64,000 bases of DNA from Sabethes cyaneus (Eukaryota; Arthropoda; Insecta; Diptera; Culicidae). Position 1 is the stretch's first letter, and each line of letters opens with the position of its first letter. Of the stretch, positions 20,904 to 30,216 are shown one piece after another. The stretch spans positions 198,584,911-198,648,910 of the forward strand of contig NC_071354.1 of the NCBI RefSeq assembly GCF_943734655.1, written 5' to 3'. A model generated the notes under the pieces. The model worked only from the letters and a program-made list of their open reading frames with translations, did not search any database and was not told where the DNA came from. Both the position numbers and the translations under genes were made by a program.

Positions 20904-23382
20904 ACTAGCTGACCCGACAAACTTCGTATTGCCACAAATTAACCTGTGTTGTACCTGTGTAGAATCATGAATCTCGGATCTTTGCCACAATCTCGAGTTT
21001 TGCAAGTTTCTACGGAGTTCAACCTTAGATGATTAGCAGTTACGTAACTATGAAAGCATCCCAGGTAACCAATAAGCATCACCAATGCTATTCAAATGTA
21101 GGCCAATAAGCATTTAAGTCGCCTTAAATGCTACTTAAATGCTATTTTGGCAAAATATACAGCTACTTTACTGATAACCTTCTTATAGTGCTAACAATGC
21201 TAATTTACAGCTAATTACTGACACGAAGAATTTGAATACAATTTTGGATGCCAATTTACAACACCTATGCAGTCAAAATGCTAATATACAACAACATGCA
21301 GTATAAAATGCCAGATACGCTGATTTGCTGCTTATGTTAATGCTTATTAGTTACCAGGAATGGGTAGTTTAATATACAAATTTGCAATTTTTCCTCACAG
21401 TAAAGTAGAAAACAACTCCCCTGTCCCCTCATTGCATAGCCAGAGTAAGCGGACAGTAATATTCGCCATGATTGTACAACATTTCGCCGAATATCATTTT
21501 GCGAAAAACCTTAAGCGGAATGTACCATTTCACGGAAAACTTTTTTGTGGAAAGTACCATTTCGCGACCCTCTCCTTACTCGCTGTTGCTCGTTCCAGGA
21601 AACCCAGGTAGACCTAGGAAAACAAATAAACCTAGACAGTAGTGATTTCTGCGGCGAGTTGCCTCCCCCCAGTGGGCGGCGCTTCCGACGGCGGATCACC
21701 GGCAACACTCGCGGCCGTCTCGTCCTGAATGATCTAGTGTTACTATAAATAGTTTTTGTGGTCTTATTATTGACTAATGTTTTATAGAAGAGTCTCGAAT
21801 TTCTCGAGTTCGATTAGGTTTTGAGTTTCGCAAAAATTTCTGTTTTATTTGTATGAGAGTCCATATCCCCCTACCACAGGGGTGAGAGGTCTCTAACTAT
21901 CATAAAATAAATTCAAGACTCCAAAATCTCCCACATGCGACATTCCAAATTTGGTTCCATTTGCTTGATTAGTACTCAAATTTTAAGAAAATTTCTATTT
22001 CATTTGTATGGGAGCCCCCCCCCCCTCTTAAAAGGGGAAGGGGTCGTAATTCACCATAGAAAAAATTTCTGCCATCTAAAACTCTCACATGCCAAATTTG
22101 GTTCCATTTGCTTGATTAGTTCTCGAGATAAGAGGAAATTTCTCTCATTTGTATGCCCACCCTCTTAGAGGGGAGATGGGTCATAACTCGCTTTCTAAAA
22201 AGGAGAGGGGCCTCAATTCACCATAGAAAAAAATCTTGCCTCCAAAACCACTTACATGTCTAATTTGGTTCCATTCGTTTGATTAGTTCTCGAGTTATGA
22301 GGAAATTTGTTTTTCATTTGTATAGGAGCCCCCCCCCCCCCCTCCTAAAGTGGGGAGGGATCCTAATTCACCATAGAAATTTTTTTTGCCTGCAAAAACA
22401 CCCACATGCTAAATTTTGTTCCATTTGCTTGATTAGTTCTAGAGTGATGAGGAAATTTGTATTTCGTTTGTATGGGAGCCCCCCTTCCTAAAAAGGTAAG
22501 GGGTCCTTATTCATCATAGAAAAAATGGTTGCCTCCAAAAAACACCCACATGCCAAATACGGTTCCATTTGCTTGATTAGTTCTCGAATTATGACAAAAT
22601 TTGCATTTCATTTGTGTAGAAGCCCCCCCTCTTAAAGTGGGGAGGGGTCCTAATTCACCATAGAAAATATTCCTGCCCTCGAAAATTTTCACATGCCAAA
22701 TTTGGTTCCATTTACTTGATTAGTTCTCGAGTTATGAGGAAATTTGTATTTCATTTGTATAGGATTCCCCCTTCCCAAAGTGGGGAGGGGTCCCAATTCA
22801 TCATCGAAAAAAATTTTGTCTCCAAAAACACCCACATGCCAAATTTGGTTCCATTTGCTTGATTAGATCTCGAGTTATGAGGAAATTTGTATTTCGTTTG
22901 AATAGGAGCCCCCCTCTTAAAGTGGGGAGGGGTCCTAATTCACCATAGAAAATATTCTTGCCCTCAAAAACCTTCACATGCCAAATTCCATTTGCTTGAT
23001 TAGTTCTCGAGTTATGAGGAAATTCGTATTTCATTTGTATGGAAGCCCCCCCCCTCCTAAAGTGGGGAGGGGTCATAATTCCTCTTCTAAAGAGGGGAGG
23101 GGTCCCAGTTTACCATAGAATAAATTCTTGTCACCAAAAACACCCACATGCCTTGTTTTGTTCTATTTGCTTGATTAGTTCACGAGTTATGCAGAAATTT
23201 GTGTTTCATTTGTATGGGAGCCCCCCCTCCTAGTGGGGGGAGGGGTCTCTAACCATCACTAAAACCTTATCTGGCCCCAAAAACCTCTACATGCAAATTT
23301 TCACGCCGATTGGTTCAGTAATTTTTGATTCTATAAGGAACATCCCGACAGACAGACAGAAATCCATTTTTATATATAAGAA
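20904..23382 (+). mobile_element. Helentron-like element, copy 2, inserted in a LINE ORF
   Basis: Same architecture as copy 1: CTAGCTGACCCGACAAACTT start, nested CCAGG MITE (21060-21358), GC-rich module (about 21560-21740), about ten 143-bp units and a short GACA tract with an A/T tail. The insertion point is visible because the interrupted LINE reading frame (…LHYIF / FDKISQF…) continues directly across it. The element sits between A and A on this strand (T and T on the other) without a target-site duplication, as expected for Helentron/DINE-1-type elements and unlike TIR transposons or retroposons. Confidence 0.7.
21060..21358. mobile_element. CCAGG MITE nested in Helentron-like copy 2
   Basis: Near-identical to 753-1032 and at the same internal position, with CCAGGTAACCAATAAGCAT and inverted TGCTTATTAGTTACCAGG ends. 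It was already present in the common ancestor of copies 1 and 2. Confidence 0.7.
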
Positions 23383-23697
23383 GATGTAATGCAATGTTTT
23401 ATTTTCGCCTACTACTGGAAGCAAAAGGGATTCATTGTCAATGACATTGACTCAATGTCTACAATGAAGTCCACATTGCGCTGATTGCAGTCGCCGTAAA
23501 TATGTAGTTTTACTGCGGGTTCCATATTTGATATAATGTTTTCTACTGTTTCGAAAAATAGTTCATAAGACTGTTTATTGGCATATTCGGGAGGAAAGTA
23601 CACGGCTGAAAAAATGTGTGGTTCGCCGTATATGGTTGCTTTGGTCCATATATTTTCATATTCGATATGCTTTCTAGTAATTATTTGTTCCGAAGTA

Positions 23698-24887
23698 CCG
23701 TGAATTCGGGTGAAATTGATCACTTTTTCGAGTATTTTTTAAATATCTTTGAATAGAAACATATTTAGGAAGATGATTCAATTTTAAAATAAGTACTGTA
23801 GTGCTGGCTACACGACAGTATCATCTATATCTTATATAAATAGTTTTATTTTAGATAAAACTTAATGTAATCGTGAAATTGAAAATTTACAAATAACGGG
23901 TGAAATTGATCACGTAGAAATCAAGACGATATTGCTATTAAACCATACGCTCTGACAGCAATAACCTTACGTGCAGTATAAAATCTGGCGTAATCGAGAT
24001 ATTGCCTGTATGTAGGCAACAATGTCGCGTACAGCAACTAGCACAAAAATCAAACAGTCAGCTCTACATTAGCATGGTTGATGCATCTGCTAAATAAATA
24101 TGAACGATAGAAAAGATATTAAGCCAATTTTAGCATCGTAATCGTTTGTTTTTGTTTAAACATTGCTGTATATATGTGTAAATGTACGATTTTCGTATAC
24201 AATCTTCACCAATCTAGTGAAACAAATAATTTAATTCTCCTCATATACGGGAGCTTGACTGTCTCTTTGAATGTGTAGTTGCATTTCGCTATGTAAGCAC
24301 AAACCGATCTCTTGCACTCTCATGCAACTGCCATATGGAGCGTTTGTAAAATTTGTGCGAAGTATTGTCTGTCTTTTGCACCCTTTTATAAATCTCCATT
24401 CTGCTTTACAGAAAGAATAAACTTTCGCAGGTGGCAGCTCCATTTCGCACCCATAGCGATCTAGAAATCTATGTTGCCTCAGTTCATGATGTTATCAATC
24501 GTTTTATTTCGTAAAAGGTCAAATCAAACAATTTCTGTCGCATAATTTTATTCATGGAAATTATCAAAGCACCGCCAGATAATTAGAGAATCGAATTAGT
24601 TCTATCAAAATTTCCTTCTGCAACGAAATTTGTGTTAACAGCAAGGAGTTTTATCGGGCATGTTGAAAATTGCAATTCGATCAAAATAGTAAATTATAAA
24701 AAATCAAGCCATTTACAAGATCACTCTTGCTGAAAGCCGAGTGACTTTGACCTGTAACTCAATCTTTATGTGGATGGGTGCATATTCAGCTTTATGAATC
24801 AGTATAAACGTAGAATAAAGAGTTTTTTACTCGTTAGTCCAAGCTGATCAATTTCACCCGACTGATCAATTTCGCCCGAATCGACGG
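23698..24887. mobile_element. 1.19-kb non-autonomous DNA element, TA target
   Basis: CCGTGAATTCGGGTGAAATT at the left and the inverted CCGTCGATTCGGGCGAAATT at the right, both flanked by TA. The word GGGTGAAATTGATCA recurs at 23709 and 23899, and inverted at about 24845 and 24862, so there are subterminal repeats at both ends. The interior is AT-rich without a transposase. It lies exactly between the LINE remnant and the second gag locus. Confidence 0.75.
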
Positions 24888-24896
24888 TAATTGACT

Positions 24897-25472
24897 TGGA
24901 CTAGGAAATTACTAAGGTCATGCGAATAAACAATCAGAACTGCGAAAGACGATATCAAACGATCATCATTAAGCCGTTTTCTGATAGCAAATGCCCGTAG
25001 CATATGACCAGTTTGCTTAGTCATGAAAAAGTTTCGATTTTTAGTTAAATTGGTGCAATAAACACACACAAAAGTTGTGGTTGCACGTTCGAGCCCGTAT
25101 GCTGCAATTGCAATCCAGAACTCATATTAATTCTTTGCAGTATAAGTTGCTGGCCATGTGTGTGATATTGTTGTCTCACAGATTGATTTGTTGATTTGTT
25201 GCAATTGAAAAATAAATCTTAAAAAAATTCATTCCACTGTAACAATATTATAAAACCCGACGTCAAGCTGCAAGTCAAGTCCTATATCACAAGGTAAGAC
25301 TAATGCACACACTAATGAAATGAAATACTATCGCTTCGAGTATCCGGGGATCCCCAGAGCTGGACAAAATACCAGTAATGTGTTGGAGCTGCGCAAATGT
25401 GGACGTTGTTCCCTCTGTGAGAAATTTTGCTGCGAAATAGTACACGTTTGCGTGCAATTGAAATATCAAAAA
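24897..25472 (+). repeat. Upstream arm of the duplicated gag-derived locus (copy B)
   Basis: Aligns with about 14630-15215 (see copy A). The frame from 25320 is open into the gene but is not open in copy A, so I treat it as 5' UTR or promoter. It contains CGCTTCGAGTATC and GTGGACGTTGTTCCCTCTG, conserved in both. Confidence 0.6.
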
Positions 25473-26279
25473 ATGGCTGCCGGTTTATTTTCCCGTTTGG
25501 AGCCGTTCGATTGCCGAAACGGAGATTTCGATTATTATCTGGAGCAGTTTGAGCACTTTTTACTGCTGAATTCCGTCGACGATGAGGCCAAAAAGGTCCC
25601 GCTGTTTATTACGAGTATTGGCCAGGATGCCTACCGCATTCTAAAGGAGAGCTGTGATCCGGTGGATCCAAAAGAGAAATCTTTCGAAGAATTGAAAGCA
25701 GCATTGCTGCAATACTTTGCCCGTCGTCAGTTCTACAGTCGAAATCAACGTCCAAACGAACAATTAGGAGCATTTATCAATGATGTGAAACGGCTCTCAC
25801 TCAAGTGCAGCTTTGGTCCGTTTGCGAAAGAAGCCCTTCGCGATCGAATTGCATGTGGAAAATTACCGGAAGATAAAACTGATAAGCCCGTACCCCATCC
25901 ACCAGTCCAGGCTCAGCAAAAATCGGCCCCAACACCGGCACCTGATAAGGCAGCAGCGAAACCAAAACAACCGAGGGTTCCCAAGGTACCACAGACAACC
26001 GGACAGGAAGTGGCACTACCGGCGCCCGAAGGTCAGCAGAAGCAGAAGCAAAGGCCGAAAGGCACCACCGGTGAGCATCGCTGTAAAATTTGCGGCCACT
26101 CGCACAAGGAAGCCGATTGTGCCCACAAAGATGCTTCCTGTTTTTTGTGCCGCAAGAAGGGCCACATAGCGTCCGTCTGCCGGGAGAAACATCAGAAGCA
26201 GAACCAACCGGCGCCGGCAGCGCAACCGGTTCAGGTGCATGTGCACGTGCAGCAGAACACTGCAATGAAAAATGAATGA
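25473..26279 (+). CDS. Gag-derived gene, copy B: capsid-like domain, two zinc knuckles, His/Val tail
   Basis: Intact 268-residue ORF from ATG 25473 (context AAAAATGG), chosen because homology with copy A begins there. Residues 1-130 form a Ty3/Gypsy Gag capsid-like domain (EPFDCRNGDFDYYLEQFEHF, LFITSIGQDAYRIL, FEELKAALLQYFARRQFY, LSLKCSFGPFAKEALRDRIA). The domain stops at CGK, where related gags normally continue with a further C-terminal helical part. A Pro/Lys/Gln linker (about 131-200) leads to two zinc knuckles: CKICGHSHKEADC, with only three residues before His, and the canonical CFLCRKKGHIASVC. The tail contains VQVHVHVQQ. No protease, RT, integrase, primer-binding site or LTR flanks it. 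A domesticated or stand-alone gag gene is the best reading; a fragment of a dead element is the alternative. Confidence 0.75.
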   Translation: MAAGLFSRLEPFDCRNGDFDYYLEQFEHFLLLNSVDDEAKKVPLFITSIGQDAYRILKESCDPVDPKEKSFEELKAALLQYFARRQFYSRNQRPNEQLGAFINDVKRLSLKCSFGPFAKEALRDRIACGKLPEDKTDKPVPHPPVQAQQKSAPTPAPDKAAAKPKQPRVPKVPQTTGQEVALPAPEGQQKQKQRPKGTTGEHRCKICGHSHKEADCAHKDASCFLCRKKGHIASVCREKHQKQNQPAPAAQPVQVHVHVQQNTAMKNE

Positions 26280-26473
26280 GAATTTTCGGCGTTGTTTTTT
26301 TTTGTTTGCTGAATACCAGCAAATTGATTTCTATTTACTGAAAAGTATAGCGAATTGTTACTGAATGTTGAACACTCAGTAATTACTATAACCAAACTGT
26401 CAAAATTATTACCAAATTAAACACTCTTCTATTAAGCACAGTTTCATCGGTGTTTTATGAGCAAAAATATTAC
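26280..26473. other. 3' flank of gag copy B
   Basis: AT-rich; no clear AATAAA directly after the stop. Its end forms the left target duplication of the following MITE. Confidence 0.3.
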
Positions 26474-26761
26474 CACAGACAAACAGACATAACTCTTGGA
26501 TGAAAAATCAACTAAAATTATCGTACCTCACATTTAATGCTCAGGCTAAATGTGAGCCATCTATGATCGACATGCCCAAATATCAAATAGCAATATGGGT
26601 ATCCCTAGAAGTAGCAAGTATTTTTTATGGGGAATTCCCCTTCTTTCGTCAAAAAGCGCCACTTTGACCAAAACGGAGACATTCCCAACTAAGCCCAAAT
26701 TTGAAATGACGGTTTAATCGGTACGATGAATGGAAAACGAGTGTTATGTCTGTTTGTCTGT
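26474..26761. mobile_element. hAT-like MITE with 8-bp target duplication
   Basis: The inverted ends ACAGACAAACAGACATAAC (left, after one extra C) and GTTATGTCTGTTTGTCTGT (right) enclose 288 bp. AATATTAC occurs directly on both sides (26466-26473 and 26762-26769). An 8-bp duplication is the hallmark of hAT elements. There is no ORF. Confidence 0.75.
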
Positions 26762-26840
26762 AATATTACTTTGAAACAATGTAAAGCTAATAATTAGCAT
26801 GAACATGGATCGAAAACTTAGAGAAGTCCTTTGAAAGTAG

Positions 26841-27218
26841 AATCAATATATATAGAATGCCAGTGTCGCTGTTTTTCTACAGGACTCATTGTGGTAAACA
26901 TGATGCTAACAATCTGTATCAAGTCTGTGAATCGGGAACTTCATTGTCAAAGTTGCTTATTGTTATTTATCTGTTCTTTATCTGTGCGCTGGTTGGTGCT
27001 GTCATCAGTGCGCTCATCGCTGTGTTTTCATGCCAGTGAAATGTTTTTAAACGCTAATTTTTTTTCGTCCGGATGAATTGAATCCCTCAACTGAGTCTTT
27101 TTGCACCAATTTTTTCAGAAATTTGAAGCTAGCGAAGTTTACAATTACATTACTTGGCAGCCATATTCGAAATTTTAAACTGGTTGTCAAAGTTTGACAA
27201 TGAGATTCCCCTTTTGCT
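26841..27218. mobile_element. Element with AATCAATATATATAGAATGC end, copy 1 (right end missing)
   Basis: About 340 bp matches 33419-33765 closely. The right inverted end present at 33846-33876 is missing here, where the sequence runs into Helentron-like copy 3. It carries the small ORF at 26857-27039. Confidence 0.6.
26857..27039 (+). CDS. Repeat-borne 60-codon ORF with one predicted membrane helix
   Basis: Starts MPVSLFFYRTHCGKH, and the ATG lies inside the element's terminal repeat. It contains LLIVIYLFFICALVGAVISA, a strong transmembrane-helix candidate. The same ORF at 33435 is conserved: over the first 50 codons I see about three silent and one replacement difference, then a two-codon change and a 1-bp indel that alters the C-terminus. 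This is weak evidence of coding; function unknown. Confidence 0.3.
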   Translation: MPVSLFFYRTHCGKHDANNLYQVCESGTSLSKLLIVIYLFFICALVGAVISALIAVFSCQ

Positions 27219-27224
27219 TTTGCT

Positions 27225-29432
27225 TTTGCTTCCGACGGCGGGTCACCGGCAACACTCGCGACCGTCTCGTCCTGAATGATCTAGTGTTACTATAGATAGT
27301 TTTTGTGGTCTTGTATTGACTAATGTTTTATGAAAGAGTCTCGAATTTCTCGAGTTCGATTAGTTTTTGAGTTTCGCAAAAATTTCTGTTTTATTTGTAT
27401 GAGAGTACACAGGGGTGAGAGGTCTCTAACTATCGTAAAATAAATTCAAGACTCCAAAATCTCCCGCATGCCAAATTTGGTTCCATTTGCTTGATTAGTT
27501 CTCAAGTTATAAGAAAATTTGAATTTCATTTGTATGGGAGCTCCCCTCTTAAAAGGGGAAGGGGTTGTAATTCGCCATAGAAAAAATTTTTGCCATCTAA
27601 AACTCCCACATGCCAAATTTGGTTCCATTTGATTGATTAGTTCTCGAGATAAGAGGAAATTTGCATTTCATTTGTATGGAAGCCCACCCTCTTAAAGGAG
27701 AGATGGGCCATAACTCGCATTCTAAAGAAGAGAGGTCTCAATTCACCATAGAAAAAAATCTTGCGTCCAAAACCACTTACATGTCAAATTTGGTTCCATT
27801 TGCTTGATTAGTTCTCGAGTTATGAGGAAATTTGTTTTTCATTTGTATAGGAGCCCCCCTCCTCTTAAAGTGGGAAAATCCATAGAAAATATACCATAGA
27901 AAATATTCTTGCCTACAAAAACACCCACATGATAAATTTGGTTCCATTTACTTGATTAGTTCTAGAGTTATGAGGAAATTTGTATTTCGTTTGTATGAGA
28001 GCCCCCCTCTTAAAAAGGTAAGGGGTCCTAATTCATTATAGGAAAAATGGTTGCCTCCAAAAACACCCACATGCCAAATATGGTTCCATTTGCTTGATTA
28101 GTTCTCGAATTATGAGGAAATTTGTTTTTCATTTGTGTAGAAGCACCCCCTCTTAAAGTTGGGAGGGGTCCTAATTCACCATAGAAAATATTTTTGCCTC
28201 CAGAAACCTCCACATGCCAAATTTGGTTCTATTTGCTTGATTAGTTCTCGAGTTATGAGGAAATTTGAATTTCATTTGTATAGGAGCCCCCCCTCCTAAA
28301 GTGGGTAGGGGTCCCAATTCATCATAGAAAAAAATTTTGTCTCCAAAAACACCCACGTGCCAAATTTGGTTCCATTTGCTTGATTAGTTCTCGAGTTATG
28401 AGGAAATTTGTATTTCGTTTGTATAGGAGCCCCCCCTCTTAAAGTGGGGAGGGGTCCTTATTTACCATAGAAAATATTCTTGCCCTCGAAAACTTTCATA
28501 TGCCAAATTTGGTTTCATTTGCTTGATTAGCTCTCGAGTTATGAGGAAATTTGTATTTCATTTGTATAGGAGCCCCCCCTCCTAAAATGAGGAGGAGTCC
28601 CAGTTCATCATAGAAAAAATTTTTGTCTCCAAAAACACCCACGTGTCAAATTTGGTTCCATTTGCTTGATTAGTTCTCGAGTTATGAGGAAATTTGTATT
28701 TCGTTTGTATAGGAGCCCCCCCTCTTAAAGTGGGGAGGGGTTCTAATTCACCATAGAAAATATTCATGCCCTAGAAAACTTTCACATGCCAAATTTGGTT
28801 CCATTTGCTTGATTAATTCTCGAGTTATGAGAAAATTTGCATTTCATTTGTATAGGAGCCCCCCTTCCTAAAGTGGGGAGGGGTCCCAATTCATCATAGA
28901 AAAAATTTTTGTCTCCAAAAACACCCACGTGCCAAATTTGGTTCCATTTGCTTGATTAGTTCTCGAGTTATGAGGAAATTTGTATTTCGTTTGTATAGGA
29001 GCCCCCCCTCTTAAAGTAGGAAGGGGTCCTTATTTACTATAGAAAATATTCTTGCCCTCGATAACTTTCACATGCCAAATTTTGTTCCATTTGCTTGATT
29101 AGTTCTCGAGTTATGAGGAAATTTGTATGGAAGGCCCCCCTTTTAAAGAGGAGAGGAGTTATAATTCCCCTTATAAAGAGGGGAGGGGTCTCAATTTACC
29201 ATAGAATAAATTCTTGTCACCGAAAACACCCACATGCCAAATTTTGTTCTATTTGCTTGATTAGTTGTCGAGTTATGCAGAAATTTGTGTTTCATTTGTG
29301 TGGGAGCCCCCCTCTTAGTGGGGGGAGGGGTTTCTAACCATCACTAAAACCTTTCCTGGCCCCAAAAAACCTCTACATGCATATTTTCATGCCGATTGGT
29401 TCAGTAGTTTTCGATTCTATAAGAAACATACG

Positions 29433-29474
<42 letters not shown>

Positions 29475-29496
29475 AATCCTTCTTTATAGGTATAGA
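27225..29496 (+). mobile_element. Helentron-like element, copy 3, 5'-truncated
   Basis: Starts within the GC-rich module (CTTCCGACGGCGGGTCACCG) and lacks the CTAGCTGACCC start and the nested MITE. It has about fourteen 143-bp units, the longest array of the four copies, and the longest (GACA) tract, about ten units at 29433-29473, before the T-rich end. Confidence 0.7.
28315..29060 (+). repeat. 286-bp higher-order repeat within the minisatellite
   Basis: Successive 143-bp units alternate between type B (TTTTGTCTCCAAAAACACCC) and type A (TATTCTTGCCCTCGAAAAC). Three consecutive B-A pairs are present, with core positions at 28393, 28536, 28679, 28822 and 28965, all exactly 143 bp apart. The dimer was therefore amplified as a block. 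Confidence 0.75.
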
Positions 29497-29812
29497 TTTA
29501 TATATATTTTCAGAGGTCTGAAAAATGGCAAATTAGACATTTTGAAATATTTTCCTGACATTGGTAGAATGCAGATTTGTCTTATTTTTCGACTGTACGT
29601 AAAAGGCACTGAATGTTTAACAAAATTTTAACATTTCAAGTTGCTGATCAAAAATATTATACTGAATTTAAAATTGATAATTCAGCTTGTCAAAACTAAG
29701 TAAAATTTTGCTGATAACCGGCAAAAAATATTTACTGTAGTCTGTAGCATTCCGTGTTTGGAATTTGACCGTCTGATTTTTTGTTCGACAGTTTTTGTAG
29801 CCAACTATTAGT
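29497..29812. other. No feature recognised
   Basis: AT-rich gap; nothing supported. Confidence 0.3.
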
Positions 29813-29948
29813 GTACAGGACAACTGTGGGGCTTCTTAGTGCTACGATCCCATTAGCTTTAACAGTCTTTCTCAACCGAACTTCGAACATACGACGATTG
29901 ATTTGTTAGACTAGTGTCGTACCTCGAGGCCAGCTGGAAGACTGGAAA
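29813..29948 (-). mobile_element. tRNA-like SINE, family 2, partial copy
   Basis: On the minus strand: CGAGGTACGACACTAGTC, ATGTTCGAAGTTCGG (diverged B-box), GGATCGTAGCACTAAGAAGC and CCTGTACACTAA. The same family is at 35338-35548 and 63322-63478. It is 3'-truncated after CCTGTACAC. Confidence 0.55.
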
Positions 29949-30216
29949 GGTGGTACACAAATATACATACTGTAAATAAGTATTGAACCTGGTGAATACA
30001 TCGAAAAACAGCGGTAGCTGCGCCGGTCTCATGTCTTAGCTGTCTAGGTTCAGTCTGATTCATTATATCATTGATTGTGGCACGAATCAAGAACTGCGCA
30101 AAACAAGCGTTTTAAGCTAGATTTGATTACTAGAGTTATCTATCAGAAAAAAATATTTTCGTTAAACTAGAGTGATAATTAACTGCGAAAGTGGTATAAT
30201 CTCAAGCGTCAATAAA
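29949..30216. other. 5' flank of the gag-tail gene
   Basis: No repeat recognised. It presumably contains the promoter of the gene at 30217, and no similarity to the upstream arms of gag copies A and B was noticed. Confidence 0.3.

Larger units (their letters stand above)
19700..23695 (-). mobile_element. Jockey-type LINE remnant interrupted by two younger insertions
   Basis: On the minus strand the pieces run in LINE order. 23695-23383 is endonuclease (FSAVYFPPEYANKQSYELFF, LHIYGDCNQRN, then by frameshift ESLLLPVVGENKTLHYIF). 20904-20600 continues it (FDKISQFGLHQINSVKN, SPLWKNESFHTAIEYS, YEEVPEYNKANFIEIKRRL). 20180-19700 is RT (GVPQGSHLGPLLFVLHVNDI, VLVYVDDMKI). The first gap is exactly Helentron-like copy 2 (20904-23382) and the second holds the MITE 20181-20598. 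Most of the RT N-terminal part is missing between the last two pieces, so a deletion also occurred. The 5' end abuts the DNA element at 23698. The YVDD in place of the usual FADD/YADD may be mutational. Confidence 0.75.

Noticed and set aside
23294..23382. Subterminal inverted repeats expected for Helentrons
   Set aside because: The 5' and 3' ends share CCCGACA as a direct, not inverted, word; I could not confirm the inverted repeats, so the class assignment rests on insertion mode and layout.
25801..26322. 173-codon minus-strand ORF
   Set aside because: Antisense to gag copy B; GC-rich coding sequence keeps the opposite strand open.
28315..29060. CRISPR-like regular repeats
   Set aside because: The repeat unit has no separate unique spacers; the whole 143-bp unit is tandemly repeated and part of a eukaryotic mobile element.
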